DNA of 39,605 nt. Source: a virus. Where the stretch lies: positions 1 to 39,605 of IMG/VR virus record IMGVR_UViG_3300045996_000599. The stretch is one strand, 5' to 3'. The position numbers and the translations under genes are program-made. Below are positions 6,442 through 14,042 of the stretch, one piece after another; the first letter of the stretch is position 1; each line of letters begins with the position of its first letter. The notes beneath the pieces were generated by a model. The model worked only from the letters and a program-made list of their open reading frames with translations. It ran no database searches and was not told the DNA's origin.

Positions 6442-7385
6442 TGCTTCTCCTTCCCCAGCGCAGCGTCCAGCTCTGCGAGGATTGCGTCGAAGTCCGGCTC
6501 CCACCCTTGGGCAATCGGCACTTCGCGGATGAATGCCCGCGCCTTCTCCAGCATCGCCTCCAGTTGCGAGAGGCGCTCGGATGCAGGGGTCAGGTCTTGG
6601 ACATTCGGCTCTTGCGCTCCGGCTGCGCTCTTACGGCTCGGTGCGGCAATGGGCTGCCAGTACTCGCAGGCATCGCGGCCTTGACCCCTGCGCTTGAGGA
6701 TGGTTGCGTAGATGCAGTCCTCGACTCGGCCACCATCGAACACGCACCCGTCTGGCTCTCCGTTGACGGTGTTCTCAATGTCGCAGTGGCACCCATAAGG
6801 CGGCGTTGTAGAAGCCTCACTCGACGCGCCAGCCACAGAATGAACATCAGGCTGCGGCTGTTCTGCCCCGCTGGCCATTGCTTCCGCAGCGTGATAAGTC
6901 TCGTCGCGCACGTAACTCAGCTCACCAAAGCCCCTCAAGCTGTAGCCGATCAATTGCGCGAACTGCTCGCGGTCATCCTGCGAAAACCCCATGCATGCCA
7001 ACTCATTGAGGCTGCATCCGTTCTCGCGTGCAACCTCAAGAAGGTGGCTGACGAGTCTGTTTTCCTTGAATCGAAGGACGCCGTGAGCATCTGGCATCAG
7101 CGGTTGAATCGGGTGCGAAGCTCGCTGCGGCTGTTCTAGCGGTGCCGTGCCCTGCGATGCGAGGGCGGTGGCGGACGGGCGCGGCGAATAGCGGCAGAGT
7201 CCTGGCGCTTGCGGCGCGTAGCAGGAACATGCAGGCCACACACAGCGGTCCTGCTGCACTTCCAGCCGGGCGCGTAGTGCTGCGATTGCGGCGTCGTGGT
7301 TCGTTCTGTCCTCGGGGTTAAAAGCCGGCAGGGCGCACTCCAGCGCGGCCAGCGCCTGCTCCAGTAGTTGGCGATCGGTGTTCAT
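6438..7385 (-). CDS. Mosaic early protein of unknown function
   Basis: 315 aa from ATG 7385 (overlaps the methyltransferase stop). The N-terminal helical segment (LLEQALAALE…NHDAAIAALRARLE) is typical of phage accessory proteins of this operon. A Cys-rich part (VWPACSCYAPQAPGLCRY) and a middle segment follow, then a short CEYWQPIAAPSRKSAAG stretch resembling the DUF551 end of the next gene. The C-terminus (LEAMLEKARAFIRE…DFDAILAELDAAL) is helical. It looks assembled from several modules; no function is assigned. Confidence 0.65.
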   Translation of the reverse strand: MNTDRQLLEQALAALECALPAFNPEDRTNHDAAIAALRARLEVQQDRCVWPACSCYAPQAPGLCRYSPRPSATALASQGTAPLEQPQRASHPIQPLMPDAHGVLRFKENRLVSHLLEVARENGCSLNELACMGFSQDDREQFAQLIGYSLRGFGELSYVRDETYHAAEAMASGAEQPQPDVHSVAGASSEASTTPPYGCHCDIENTVNGEPDGCVFDGGRVEDCIYATILKRRGQGRDACEYWQPIAAPSRKSAAGAQEPNVQDLTPASERLSQLEAMLEKARAFIREVPIAQGWEPDFDAILAELDAALGKEKQ

Positions 7386-8260
7386 GCGGCCTCCGCGAAC
7401 AGATCCTGTGCCGACTCTTTGGTGGCGGCTTCCAGGTTGCGCACGGCCTGGTCGTAGTAGCTCTTCTTCAACTCCACGCCGACGAAGCGCCGGCCCATCT
7501 CCAGGCTCACGAAGCCCTCGGAGCCGATGCCCATGAACGGGCTCAGCACGATGTCGCCGGGGTTCGTCCACAGCTGCACGCCGCGGCGGATCACCTCCAG
7601 CTGCAAAGGGCAGATGTGGCGCTCGTCGTCGTGCTCGCGGGCGCTGCGGTACTGCAGGGTGTCGGACGGGTTGATGTCCATCCAGACCGGGCTGGCGACC
7701 TTCTGCCACAGATCGACCGGGTAGTCGTCATGGGTGACGCGCTGGGCCTGCTCGCCGGGCGTGCGCATCGTCACCAGGTAATCCGGGATGCCCTGGCGGC
7801 ACATGGCGGCGTTCTCGCGCACGCTCTTGTGCAGCAGGCCGAGCGCCTTGGTGCGCTGCATGGCCGTCACCGGGTCTTTCCAGATCGTCACTTCCGAGTG
7901 GTAGATGAATCCGTGCTTCTGGAAGGCGCGCACCAAGTCGCCGCGGAAGTCCTTGAGGCCGATGTAGCCGTCGCGTTCCTTGCTGGCCGGCATGAGCATG
8001 CAATGGAAGCTCACGTCACGGCCGGGCATCATCACGCGGCGCAGCTGGGCGATCAGGAAATCCAGGTGCCCGAAGAACTCGGCATCGCTGCGGCAGTTGC
8101 CCATGTCGCGCGGGCTGTTGCTGTAGGTGTAAAGGCTGGCGAACGGGGGCGAGAAGATGGAATAGCCGATGCACTGGTCCGGCAGGTCGGCCAAGGCCTC
8201 AATGCAGTCGCCATGGATGGCGGTGTAGCGGTCGGTGATGACTTGATCGATGCAGCTCAT
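7382..8260 (-). CDS. DNA N4/N6 methyltransferase (beta-type)
   Basis: 292 aa from ATG 8260, overlapping the helicase stop. Catalytic motif IV is SPPF (37-40) near the N-terminus. The SAM-binding motif SPFMGIGS (240-247), followed by GVEL with E263, is near the C-terminus, giving the beta-class order of the N6_N4_Mtase family. SPPF/Y is more common in N4-cytosine enzymes, but base specificity cannot be read reliably. No cognate restriction nuclease is adjacent. It could protect phage DNA from host restriction. It is coupled to the SNF2-like helicase and probably made early from PL. Confidence 0.88.
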   Translation of the reverse strand: MSCIDQVITDRYTAIHGDCIEALADLPDQCIGYSIFSPPFASLYTYSNSPRDMGNCRSDAEFFGHLDFLIAQLRRVMMPGRDVSFHCMLMPASKERDGYIGLKDFRGDLVRAFQKHGFIYHSEVTIWKDPVTAMQRTKALGLLHKSVRENAAMCRQGIPDYLVTMRTPGEQAQRVTHDDYPVDLWQKVASPVWMDINPSDTLQYRSAREHDDERHICPLQLEVIRRGVQLWTNPGDIVLSPFMGIGSEGFVSLEMGRRFVGVELKKSYYDQAVRNLEAATKESAQDLFAEAA

Positions 8261-9642
8261 GCGGTCCTCAGGAAGTGGGGCACGTTGACGGCGCGGCCGG
8301 CGTTGTGCGCGTTGGTCTGTCGGGTCGAGCCGGTGACTTCGCTCATCACGGCATCGCGGGTTTCGGCGGAAAGGCTCTCGGCCATCTGCGCGGCTTCGCG
8401 CTCCTTGCGCTTGAGGTTGGCGACGATGGCGCCCTCGGCGTTGCTGGCGAAGATGTGCACATGCACCTCGCGCTGTTGGCCGAACCGCCAGCAGCGGCGC
8501 ACGGCCTGGTAATACGCCTCGTAGCTGTCGGTCACGCCGACGAAGGCCATGCGCGCGGCGTGCTGCCAGTTCAGGCCCCATCCGCAGATGGACGGCTTGC
8601 TGACCAGCACACGGGCCTTGCCGCTGGCGAAGGCTTGCAGGCGGGCCTCTTTGGTGTCCACGTCATCGGAGCCGCGGATTTCGACGGCGCCGTCGATGGC
8701 CTGGGTCAGGGCGGTGCTCTCGTCGTTCAGGTCGCACCACACCACCCAGGACTCGCCGGCCTCGGCGTTGACGCGCCTGGCGCACTCGCGCACCCGGTCC
8801 TCCATGCTCATGCGGCGGGCATCGCGGCGCTCGGAGAGGGTCTGCGCCTCCATGGCGAACAGCATCCCGTTGGTGGGCATGTCGACTTCGACCTGGTGCT
8901 CATGCAGGTGCAGCGCCGGCAGGTTGTAGGCGCCGTCATCGAAGCCGATGTCGGACGGTTTGCGGATCAGCGCGCCCCAGCTCACCACCCAGCGCCAGAA
9001 CTGCTGGCGGGCGTGGCCCTTGAGCCTCCAGACGCTGGTGTCGCCGCCGTCGTGGGTGAAGAACTCGGCCAGCATTTCCTGGCGCGAGCAGATGCCCAGG
9101 AACTCGGCATGCGTGCCCATCTCGGTCCAGTCGTTGGGCGCCGGGGTGGCGGTGGCCGGCAGCTTGAACGGCGTGGCGCGGAATGCCGCGGTCAACAGGC
9201 CGAAGGTCTTGGCGTCGTGGTGCTTGATGATGCTCGACTCGTCCAGCACCACGCCACCGAAGACGGCCGGGTCGAACCGGTGCAGCCGGTCATAGTTGGT
9301 GATGTTCACGCCGCGGTCGTTCACGTCGGAGCCGTCGCGGCAGACCGTCACGTCTAGGCCGATCTGCGCGCCCTCGGCGGCGGTCTGCGTGGCCACGGCC
9401 AGCGGCGCCAGGATCAGGACCGGCTGGCCGGTGTGCTTGCGCACTGCGTCGGCCCACGCCAGCTCCATGCGCGACTTGCCCAGGCCGGTATCGGCGAAGA
9501 TGGCGGCGCGGCCGCGGCGCAGCGCCCAGGCGGTCAGCGTCGACTGATGCGGGAACAGCGAGGCCGGCAGCGAGAAGCCGTCGCGGATGCCCGAGGGCGC
9601 CACCATGGCGAGCTTGCGGGCGACGAATTGGTCGTAGCTCAT
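8257..9642 (-). CDS. SNF2-like DEAD/DEAH helicase
   Basis: 461 aa. Motif I ADTGLGKS (50-57), motif Ia LILAPLAV (76-83), motif II DESS (134-137), motif III-like PATATPAPND, and in the second RecA domain a C-terminal QAVRRCWRFGQQREV (motif VI) identify an SF2 helicase of the SNF2/phage type. It is compact, with no extra domains. It lies between the Gp157/recombinase genes and the methyltransferase, with a 4-bp overlap to the latter. A role in replication or recombination, or partnership with the methyltransferase, is inferred from neighbours. Confidence 0.88.
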   Translation of the reverse strand: MSYDQFVARKLAMVAPSGIRDGFSLPASLFPHQSTLTAWALRRGRAAIFADTGLGKSRMELAWADAVRKHTGQPVLILAPLAVATQTAAEGAQIGLDVTVCRDGSDVNDRGVNITNYDRLHRFDPAVFGGVVLDESSIIKHHDAKTFGLLTAAFRATPFKLPATATPAPNDWTEMGTHAEFLGICSRQEMLAEFFTHDGGDTSVWRLKGHARQQFWRWVVSWGALIRKPSDIGFDDGAYNLPALHLHEHQVEVDMPTNGMLFAMEAQTLSERRDARRMSMEDRVRECARRVNAEAGESWVVWCDLNDESTALTQAIDGAVEIRGSDDVDTKEARLQAFASGKARVLVSKPSICGWGLNWQHAARMAFVGVTDSYEAYYQAVRRCWRFGQQREVHVHIFASNAEGAIVANLKRKEREAAQMAESLSAETRDAVMSEVTGSTRQTNAHNAGRAVNVPHFLRTA

Positions 9643-9649
9643 GCCTCAC

Positions 9650-10144
9650 TCACTTGATGGTCAGCCGATCCTTGCGGACCAGCTTGGCGCCGGGAACCTC
9701 GAAGCCATCCTTGATGCTCTTCTTGATGAGCGTCTTGTCCGGCTCGACCTTGACCGTCTCGCGCACGTAGTCGCGCGGGATCTGCTTGTCGTCGAAGACC
9801 TCCGCCGACTCGTCGCGCTGCTTTTCCAGCTTGCAGGCGAAGGTGCCGTCGTCGGACTTGATCGACAGGATGCCGGCCGCGTCCATGTGCTGGCGAAGGT
9901 ACTCGCGCAGCCAGTCGGAGCGGCGGCGGGCGGTCTTGACGCGCTGCAGCAGGGCCTTGGCGTGGGACTCCACCATGTCGGCCTGGGCTTCGTTCTCGAG
10001 GATGAAGGCGGCCACGGCCTGGCCCTTGGTGGCGACCAGCGCGCGGGCTTGGCCCAGGCCCTCCGGCAGTTCGCCGGTTTCCGGGTCCACTTGCTCGAGC
10101 AGCTCGCGCAGGTCGGCCGCGGCGGTGTAAAGAGTGACGTTCAT
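9650..10144 (-). CDS. Siphovirus Gp157-family protein
   Basis: 164 aa. The helical N-terminus (LRELLEQVDPETGELPE), the middle LLQRVKTARRRSDWLREYLRQHM and the C-terminal basic region (TLIKKSIKDGFEVPGAKLV) match the Gp157 family, first linked to superinfection resistance in Streptococcus phages. In many phages it is encoded beside a single-strand annealing protein, as here (4-bp overlap with the recombinase), so a recombination-accessory role is likely. The ATG at 10144 is coupled to the upstream stop. Confidence 0.85.
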   Translation of the reverse strand: MNVTLYTAAADLRELLEQVDPETGELPEGLGQARALVATKGQAVAAFILENEAQADMVESHAKALLQRVKTARRRSDWLREYLRQHMDAAGILSIKSDDGTFACKLEKQRDESAEVFDDKQIPRDYVRETVKVEPDKTLIKKSIKDGFEVPGAKLVRKDRLTIK

Positions 10145-10818
10145 GCGGGCTCCTTCTGCGCCGGCACAGCAGCGCGCTTCTTTTCCAAAGCTTTGGTGGC
10201 CACCTTGAATGCCGGGGCGGGGATCTCGCCCACCTCGTTGATCTCGTGGCCGCTCATCTGCGCGACCCAGGCGAGGAACGCCACCTTGTCGGCGCCCACC
10301 TCATCGATCAGCGCCTGGATGTCCGCGGCCTGCTTCTCGGTGATGGTTTCCGGCCGGGTGTACTGCTCGCGCGCCCATTCGACGTACTTGCTGTCGTCCC
10401 AATGGCCGGAGAAGATGTCGCCGGCAAAGCCGATGTAGCTGGCGCACTTGACCAGCGCGTCGGTCACGGACTTCTTGGGCGCGTCCTCATCGACCATCGT
10501 GCCGCCATCCTTGGTCTTGTAGGTGGCCTTGGTTTGCCCGATCTGCTCGACCTCGCCGCGCTTGTCGTCCAGCACGTACCACAGGCGCACCACGGCGACA
10601 TGCAGCACGTCGGTGTCCGTCAGGCGCTCCATGCGCTCGCTCAGGATGGAGTAACCCCAGCCGAGCCCGCAGGGGCCGAATTCCTCGGTCAGGCGCTGCA
10701 CGATCCAGTACGGCTTAGGGCTGTTGCCCTTGTACTGCTTGCCGGTGATCGGCTTGACGTGGGCCGGGTCCGTGACGCACACCCGCTGCCACAGCTTCAT
10801 GTTCGGGTTGTTGCTCAT
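10141..10818 (-). CDS. Putative single-strand annealing recombinase (Rad52/Sak-like)
   Basis: 225 aa with a good AGGAGAGAG ribosome site before ATG 10818. The N-terminal pattern NMKLWQRVCVTDPAHVKPI…PYWIVQRLTEEFGPCGLGWGY and the later KKSVTDALVKCASYIGFAGDIF are typical of phage proteins annotated as Rad52/22- or Sak-like recombination proteins. The C-terminal third is a separate helical domain (TEKQAADIQALIDEVGADK). It would anneal phage DNA ends and cooperate with Gp157 and the helicase. The exact SSAP family is uncertain without profile searches. Confidence 0.65.
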   Translation of the reverse strand: MSNNPNMKLWQRVCVTDPAHVKPITGKQYKGNSPKPYWIVQRLTEEFGPCGLGWGYSILSERMERLTDTDVLHVAVVRLWYVLDDKRGEVEQIGQTKATYKTKDGGTMVDEDAPKKSVTDALVKCASYIGFAGDIFSGHWDDSKYVEWAREQYTRPETITEKQAADIQALIDEVGADKVAFLAWVAQMSGHEINEVGEIPAPAFKVATKALEKKRAAVPAQKEPA

Positions 10819-10897
10819 GTTCTCTCTCCTGTTGTTCCTGAAATTCCTGCCACTGGCCTAGCTGCTGGTATTGCTGGATGCCGCCGTCGTCTTCCAT
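10715..10897 (-). CDS. Possible small Gln/Glu-rich protein overlapping the recombinase
   Basis: A 60-aa frame starts at ATG 10897 after a strong AGGAGACGCC and opens with a Gln/Glu-rich helix (GIQQYQQLGQWQEFQEQQER). About 100 bases overlap the recombinase gene in another frame, so the C-terminal half may only be a by-product. The ribosome site and the gap it fills between the 33-aa gene and the recombinase support translation. The function is unknown. Confidence 0.4.
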   Translation of the reverse strand: MEDDGGIQQYQQLGQWQEFQEQQEREHEQQPEHEAVAAGVRHGPGPRQADHRQAVQGQQP

Positions 10898-10905
10898 GGC
10901 GTCTC

Positions 10906-11007
10906 CTAGATGCACTGCCATGCGCGGCGCAGAGCCCGCATTCGGGTCCACTTGCACTCGCGGTGCAGGTAGGCGTAGATCTCGATGAAGCGGATGAGCG
11001 CTTTCAT
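10906..11007 (-). CDS. 33-aa basic small protein
   Basis: ATG 11007 overlaps the upstream stop (ATGA), and the frame runs 33 codons to TAG at 10906. The peptide starts MKALIRFIEIYAYLHREC and ends in an Arg-rich helix with Trp and Cys. Tight coupling on one side and the SD of the next gene on the other suggest a real translated small gene. The function is unknown. Confidence 0.5.
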   Translation of the reverse strand: MKALIRFIEIYAYLHRECKWTRMRALRRAWQCI

Positions 11008-11237
11008 GCGAACACCACGAGGAAAAGCACGGCCAGGGCGGTGACAGCGCAAGCCACGGTGACGATGCGGTCCTCGCGGTCCATGGGGCGCGTGTCGGCG
11101 TCCTCGATCTCGCTGCTGGTGCCGGGGAAGGCGTCCTGCAGCGAGCGATGGAAGCGAGGGGCGATCGGATCGCGTGCCGGGCAGCTCCTGCCTTGGTTGC
11201 AGGACGCCGTGCAGGGAGGGCAGATGCGGGCGCTCAT
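11004..11237 (-). CDS. Small C-tail-anchored membrane protein
   Basis: 77 aa. The N-terminus has four Cys in CPPCTASCNQGRSC, the centre is acidic (SSEIEDADTRPMDRED), and the last ~20 residues form one hydrophobic helix (TVACAVTALAVLFLVVFA). It overlaps both neighbours by four bases in the early leftward operon. A tail-anchored early protein could act on the host envelope, but no homologous function is recognised. Confidence 0.6.
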   Translation of the reverse strand: MSARICPPCTASCNQGRSCPARDPIAPRFHRSLQDAFPGTSSEIEDADTRPMDREDRIVTVACAVTALAVLFLVVFA

Positions 11238-11452
11238 GCCGTCACCTCCGCCGCCATGAGCTGGCTTGCCACTTCGGTGAGCCGCGCCGCCAGCTTCAAT
11301 GCGCCGTCCGCGGTCAGATCGAAGCCGCAGGTCACACTCGACGCGAAGTCCTCGGTGTGCATCGTTGCGCGCACCATCACCCGGGCGTTAGGCGAGCCGA
11401 TCTTGAAGTCGGTCACAGCGACGGCCAGCTTGTTCTCGAAGATGGAGTTCAC
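11234..11452 (-). CDS. Hypothetical early protein
   Basis: 72 aa, overlapping both neighbours by 4 bp. It shows alternating hydrophobic beta-strand pattern (LAVAVTDFKIG; ARVMVRATMHTEDF; VTCGFDLT), then an amphipathic helix (GALKLAARLTEVASQLMAAE). It looks like a small compact alpha/beta protein. No family is recognised. Confidence 0.6.
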   Translation of the reverse strand: MNSIFENKLAVAVTDFKIGSPNARVMVRATMHTEDFASSVTCGFDLTADGALKLAARLTEVASQLMAAEVTA

Positions 11453-11748
11453 AGCTCGCCCTCCAGGTCGTCGTGCAGGTCGTCCAGCGTGCTCACCGCG
11501 GTTTCCGTCAGCTCGGCGGAGATCCGCGGCGCGGTTTCAATCCGGTCCGACAGGGCGCGCACGATGGCTGCGGCGGCCTCGGGGGTGAAGAAGGCGCCAT
11601 CCAGCGCCTTGATGGCATCCGTGATGGGCTTGGTGCGGCCGACGCAATAGGCGCGCATCTCGTCGGCCTGGTCGCGCGCAGCTTCGGCCTGCTCGGCGGC
11701 ATCCAGCATCGCGCGGCTGGTTCGGCTCTCTAACGTGCTGATCGACAT
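11449..11748 (-). CDS. First gene of the leftward operon, helical hypothetical protein
   Basis: 99 aa from ATG 11748, preceded by AGGAGA; an upstream in-frame ATG would lie within the PL promoter and is not used. It is largely helical (AMLDAAEQAEAARDQADEMRA) with an acidic C-terminus (DDLHDDLEGEL). As the first product of PL it is expected very early. The lambda gene N position is comparable, but I see no Arg-rich N-like motif, so function stays open. Confidence 0.65.
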   Translation of the reverse strand: MSISTLESRTSRAMLDAAEQAEAARDQADEMRAYCVGRTKPITDAIKALDGAFFTPEAAAAIVRALSDRIETAPRISAELTETAVSTLDDLHDDLEGEL

Positions 11749-11789
11749 CGCTGTTCTCCTGCGGCCGCTGTTTGTGGGCCGATGGATGA

Positions 11790-11818
11790 ACTGTAGCAAA
11801 CGCTATTTGGAGAGTCAA
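11790..11818 (-). promoter_or_regulatory. PL: early leftward promoter
   Basis: On the minus strand TTGACT (11818-11813) and TACAGT (11795-11790) are separated by exactly 17 bp, a near-consensus sigma70 promoter. A TAGC-N4-GCTA operator fills the spacer and a second overlaps the -35 side. It should drive the leftward genes from 11748 to int. Confidence 0.85.
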
Positions 11819-11881
11819 TAGCAAAAGCTACTGCATGTGTCGGACTACGGGAAACTACCTATGCCGCTGTAGCAACAGCTC
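11794..11881. promoter_or_regulatory. OL: three CI-type operators
   Basis: TAGC-AAAC-GCTA at 11794-11805, TAGC-AAAA-GCTA at 11819-11830 and TAGC-AACA-GCTc at 11870-11881. The same 12-bp motif recurs three times near the cI start (OR). The first sits between -10 and -35 of PL and the second abuts the -35, so occupancy would block PL. Confidence 0.85.
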
Positions 11882-11894
11882 GCCGGCCAGCCAA

Positions 11895-11917
11895 CAAAAA
11901 ACCCGCCGAAGCGGGTT
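11895..11917 (-). terminator. Terminator of the cI/lysogenic operon
   Basis: Read leftward, AACCCGC-TTCG-GCGGGTT with a stable tetraloop is followed by a T-rich run (A-run 11895-11901 on the plus strand). It ends the operon 13314/14032 to 11940 just before OL/PL, insulating the lysogenic from the lytic leftward genes. Confidence 0.85.
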
Positions 11918-11939
11918 GGTGGGGAGCGGGCGAGCTGGA

Positions 11940-12344
11940 CTATTCTTCCTGGGATCGCTTGTGGCTGCTCCAGGCGATCGACGCGCCCCAGCCCCCTGCA
12001 AAGCCAATCAGGACTTTCACGATGTCCAGGACCAGGGCATCCTTATCCATCGCCAGCGCAATGAGGATGAAGATGATCAGAGCGGCCACGATCGCGCCAG
12101 CAAACACCAAGCGGTGCAGGTGCATGGTCTTCTGAACCGCGCGCTCGTCCTTCCGATCTGCGGCCTGCGCCTCAATCGACTTGTCGGCGATCTTCTGGTT
12201 GTGGTCGATCTCCCTCAGAGAAATCTCAGCTTGCTTTAGCTCAAGCGTGATCTTCTGCTCCTGCACCGCCAGCATGCGCTGGATGGTGGCCTCGGAGACT
12301 TGTGGGGGATGCGTTGGCTTGACTGGTCCCGGCTTCTGGCTCAT
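11940..12344 (-). CDS. Coiled-coil two-TM membrane protein of the lysogenic operon
   Basis: 134 aa, overlapping its upstream gene by four bases. Residues ~15-75 are charged and helical (QRMLAVQEQKITLELKQAEI), followed by hydrophobic helices at about 80-98 (VFAGAIVAALIIFILIALAM) and 103-125 (LVLDIVKVLIGFAGGWGASIAW). A membrane protein at the end of a repressor operon could be a superinfection-exclusion or conversion factor; this is inference. A terminator follows 23 bp after the stop. Confidence 0.7.
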   Translation of the reverse strand: MSQKPGPVKPTHPPQVSEATIQRMLAVQEQKITLELKQAEISLREIDHNQKIADKSIEAQAADRKDERAVQKTMHLHRLVFAGAIVAALIIFILIALAMDKDALVLDIVKVLIGFAGGWGASIAWSSHKRSQEE

Positions 12345-12595
12345 GCAAGCTCTTCTTCGGCCGGACGAAGGACCGGCACGGAGTAGTGAAGCTCGAACGA
12401 ACCAAAGTCTCGCTTGCCGATGGTCGGCGAGACGAAGCGGGAGCGCTCGATCAGATGGGGACTTTCCCGAACGATGCGCTGGAACTCCGCAGGGCTGACG
12501 ACTTCCCTGCGCACTGGCTTGAGAAGGGCGGGGCTACGGCGTTTCATGGGCAAATGGTAGCAGTTCGTCAATTGGTCAGCTAGGCTCATGGGCAT
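12341..12595 (-). CDS. Small hypothetical protein of the lysogenic operon
   Basis: 84 aa from ATG 12595, which overlaps the HNH stop; an internal ATG at 12547 would give 68 aa, and neither has a strong ribosome site. The core (EVVSPAEFQRIVRESPHLIERSRF…GSFELHYSVPVL) is mixed alpha/beta and soluble. It lies between the exported HNH protein and the two-TM protein with overlaps on both sides. No family is recognised. Confidence 0.55.
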   Translation of the reverse strand: MPMSLADQLTNCYHLPMKRRSPALLKPVRREVVSPAEFQRIVRESPHLIERSRFVSPTIGKRDFGSFELHYSVPVLRPAEEELA

Positions 12596-12893
12596 GAGGT
12601 GTCAGGATTCGGTGGCGGCGCCTGCACTCCCTCACATCCACCCTCGTCTTGAAGCGGTGGTCCTCCACTGAGAGCCACTGCAGGTTTTCCTTCTTGTCCG
12701 GCCCGCCCGCGCAAAGCGGCTGGATGTGGTCCACCTCCCAGCCAGGGCAGCTCCCGCGGCGCAGGCCCGTCACAGGGCAGGGGTTCTCGCGGATGAAGGC
12801 CAGGCGCTCGGCGGCCGAGCGGGGCGCAGCCTCTGCGACATGTAGCAGGAGCGTGCTAGCGAGCAGGAACGGGAAAAGCTTGCTTGAACGCAT
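12576..12893 (-). CDS. Exported HNH endonuclease-like protein
   Basis: 105 aa. A signal peptide is plain: KLFPFLLASTLLLHVAEA, then AP, with cleavage near residue 22-23. The mature part carries an HNH His-Me finger: C39P…TG…C49PGWEVDHIQPL with D55-H56, N70 and H79. Phage HNH proteins of this kind usually lack a signal peptide. An exported nuclease would act in the periplasm or outside, for example on incoming or released DNA. It is encoded in the CI operon, overlaps the Rap1a-like gene by 38 bp and is probably coupled to it. Nuclease activity is not demonstrated. Confidence 0.75.
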   Translation of the reverse strand: MRSSKLFPFLLASTLLLHVAEAAPRSAAERLAFIRENPCPVTGLRRGSCPGWEVDHIQPLCAGGPDKKENLQWLSVEDHRFKTRVDVRECRRRHRILTPHAHEPS

Positions 12894-13314
12894 TCAGCAT
12901 CAAAAGGTGCGCCGATTCATGCCACTTGCCGGGGTTGTCATCCAAATACTTCCGCAAGATTGCTGAAGCTTGGGCGGGGCTCAAATTGTCTGGAAGGAAG
13001 GCGAGTGGGACGAATGCTCTGGCGAGTTTCATGGCCTCTGGGGTCAGAGTTTTCGGATTGCTCTTTTCTGCCATTGCGAGCACGGCGAACATCATGTTGT
13101 TTTGCCTGTGCGCTGCGAAAAAGCCGGATGCGTACCCGAGGAACGCCATAGCGTCGCCGAAATCCTCTTCCTTGGTGCTACCACCCTCCATTCGGGCTTG
13201 AGCCTCGATCCCCTTCCTTAGCCAGTTGCCATCAACCGGCGGCTGGTTCGCAGTTTGGGCTGTTGCGTGCGCGGCAGCCAAAAGCCAGATTGCCAGCACA
13301 ACGAGTGCGCGCAT
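12856..13314 (-). CDS. Exported Rap1a/Tai-like protein
   Basis: 152 aa from ATG 13314 with GGAGATGAG upstream. Residues 1-19 form a signal peptide ending ATA. The mature protein (DGNWLRKGIEA…DAMAFLGYASGFFAAHR…KYLDDNPGKWHESAHLLML…AFPVP) matches the layout of the Rap1a/Tai immunity family, periplasmic inhibitors of type VI amidase effectors. The cysteines usual in that family are missing: F, F and V stand at the expected positions. It is the first gene after cI on the same strand, so likely expressed in lysogens. The family call is moderate; the target is unknown. Confidence 0.6.
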   Translation of the reverse strand: MRALVVLAIWLLAAAHATAQTANQPPVDGNWLRKGIEAQARMEGGSTKEEDFGDAMAFLGYASGFFAAHRQNNMMFAVLAMAEKSNPKTLTPEAMKLARAFVPLAFLPDNLSPAQASAILRKYLDDNPGKWHESAHLLMLNAFKQAFPVPAR

Positions 13315-13357
13315 CTCATCTCCTTCCAGTCCCGCGAGCCGCGCGGGCGCGGTGTTG

Positions 13358-14032
13358 CTAGATCTTCTCGCTCTGCTTGTGCACGATGCGCCCGATGAGA
13401 AAGCTATTTTTGTCCAGCCACTCCTTGCGCGGGTAGCGGCGCTGGTCGGGATTGTCGGATGAGAGCCACCAAGAGCCGCCGTCGCGCACCAAGCGCTTGA
13501 TGACGGCCTCGCCTTCGTAGTTGACGGCAAACACCTCGCCATCCTTCGGCTCGGTGTCGGCGGTGTTGATGACCACCAGGTCGCCGTCGAATAAGGATGG
13601 CTCCATGCTATGACCGCGCACCTTGTGTGCCAGCAGCGCGGCCGGCTTGAATCCGCGCTCGCGCATCCAGTCCGCCCGGAAAAAGATCGGCGTCCCCTGC
13701 TCGTCGTCAGGGTCGACCGCGAAGCCGCTCATGCCACCCACGAGGCGCAGCTTACCTCTCTTGATGGGCACCAGCTCTGGATGCGCACCCATGTCGATGG
13801 GCTCGGGTTCAACAGTCTGTGTAGGCGGATCAAACCATCCCGCGTAGCCGGGCAGCGCATGGACGGCCTCGACGGTCTTTTCCGTGATCGGCCGATGCCC
13901 TGAAATCATCTGCCCGACGAAGGCGCCGTCCCGGTAGCCGAGGGCGATACCCAGCTTTACCCGCGTGCCGAACTTCTCGGCCAGCAGGCTCATTCGCTCA
14001 CGTCGCCACTTCGCGCGCAGGTCCGAGTCCAT
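13358..14032 (-). CDS. cI: CI-type repressor, LexA/S24 peptidase fold
   Basis: 224 aa from ATG 14032; a longer frame to 14086 would run through the operators and is rejected. The N-terminal ~60 residues are a helix-turn-helix (SLLAEKFGTRVKLGIALGYRDGAFV…). The C-terminal half is an S24 self-cleavage domain with Ser142 (GHSMEPSLFDGD) and Lys179 (AVIKRL) as the catalytic dyad, so RecA-stimulated inactivation is expected. No clear Ala-Gly cleavage site is seen in the hinge. It is divergent from cro across OR, and it likely binds TAGC-N4-GCTA at OR and OL. Confidence 0.92.
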   Translation of the reverse strand: MDSDLRAKWRRERMSLLAEKFGTRVKLGIALGYRDGAFVGQMISGHRPITEKTVEAVHALPGYAGWFDPPTQTVEPEPIDMGAHPELVPIKRGKLRLVGGMSGFAVDPDDEQGTPIFFRADWMRERGFKPAALLAHKVRGHSMEPSLFDGDLVVINTADTEPKDGEVFAVNYEGEAVIKRLVRDGGSWWLSSDNPDQRRYPRKEWLDKNSFLIGRIVHKQSEKI

Positions 14033-14042
14033 GCCGCAACAG

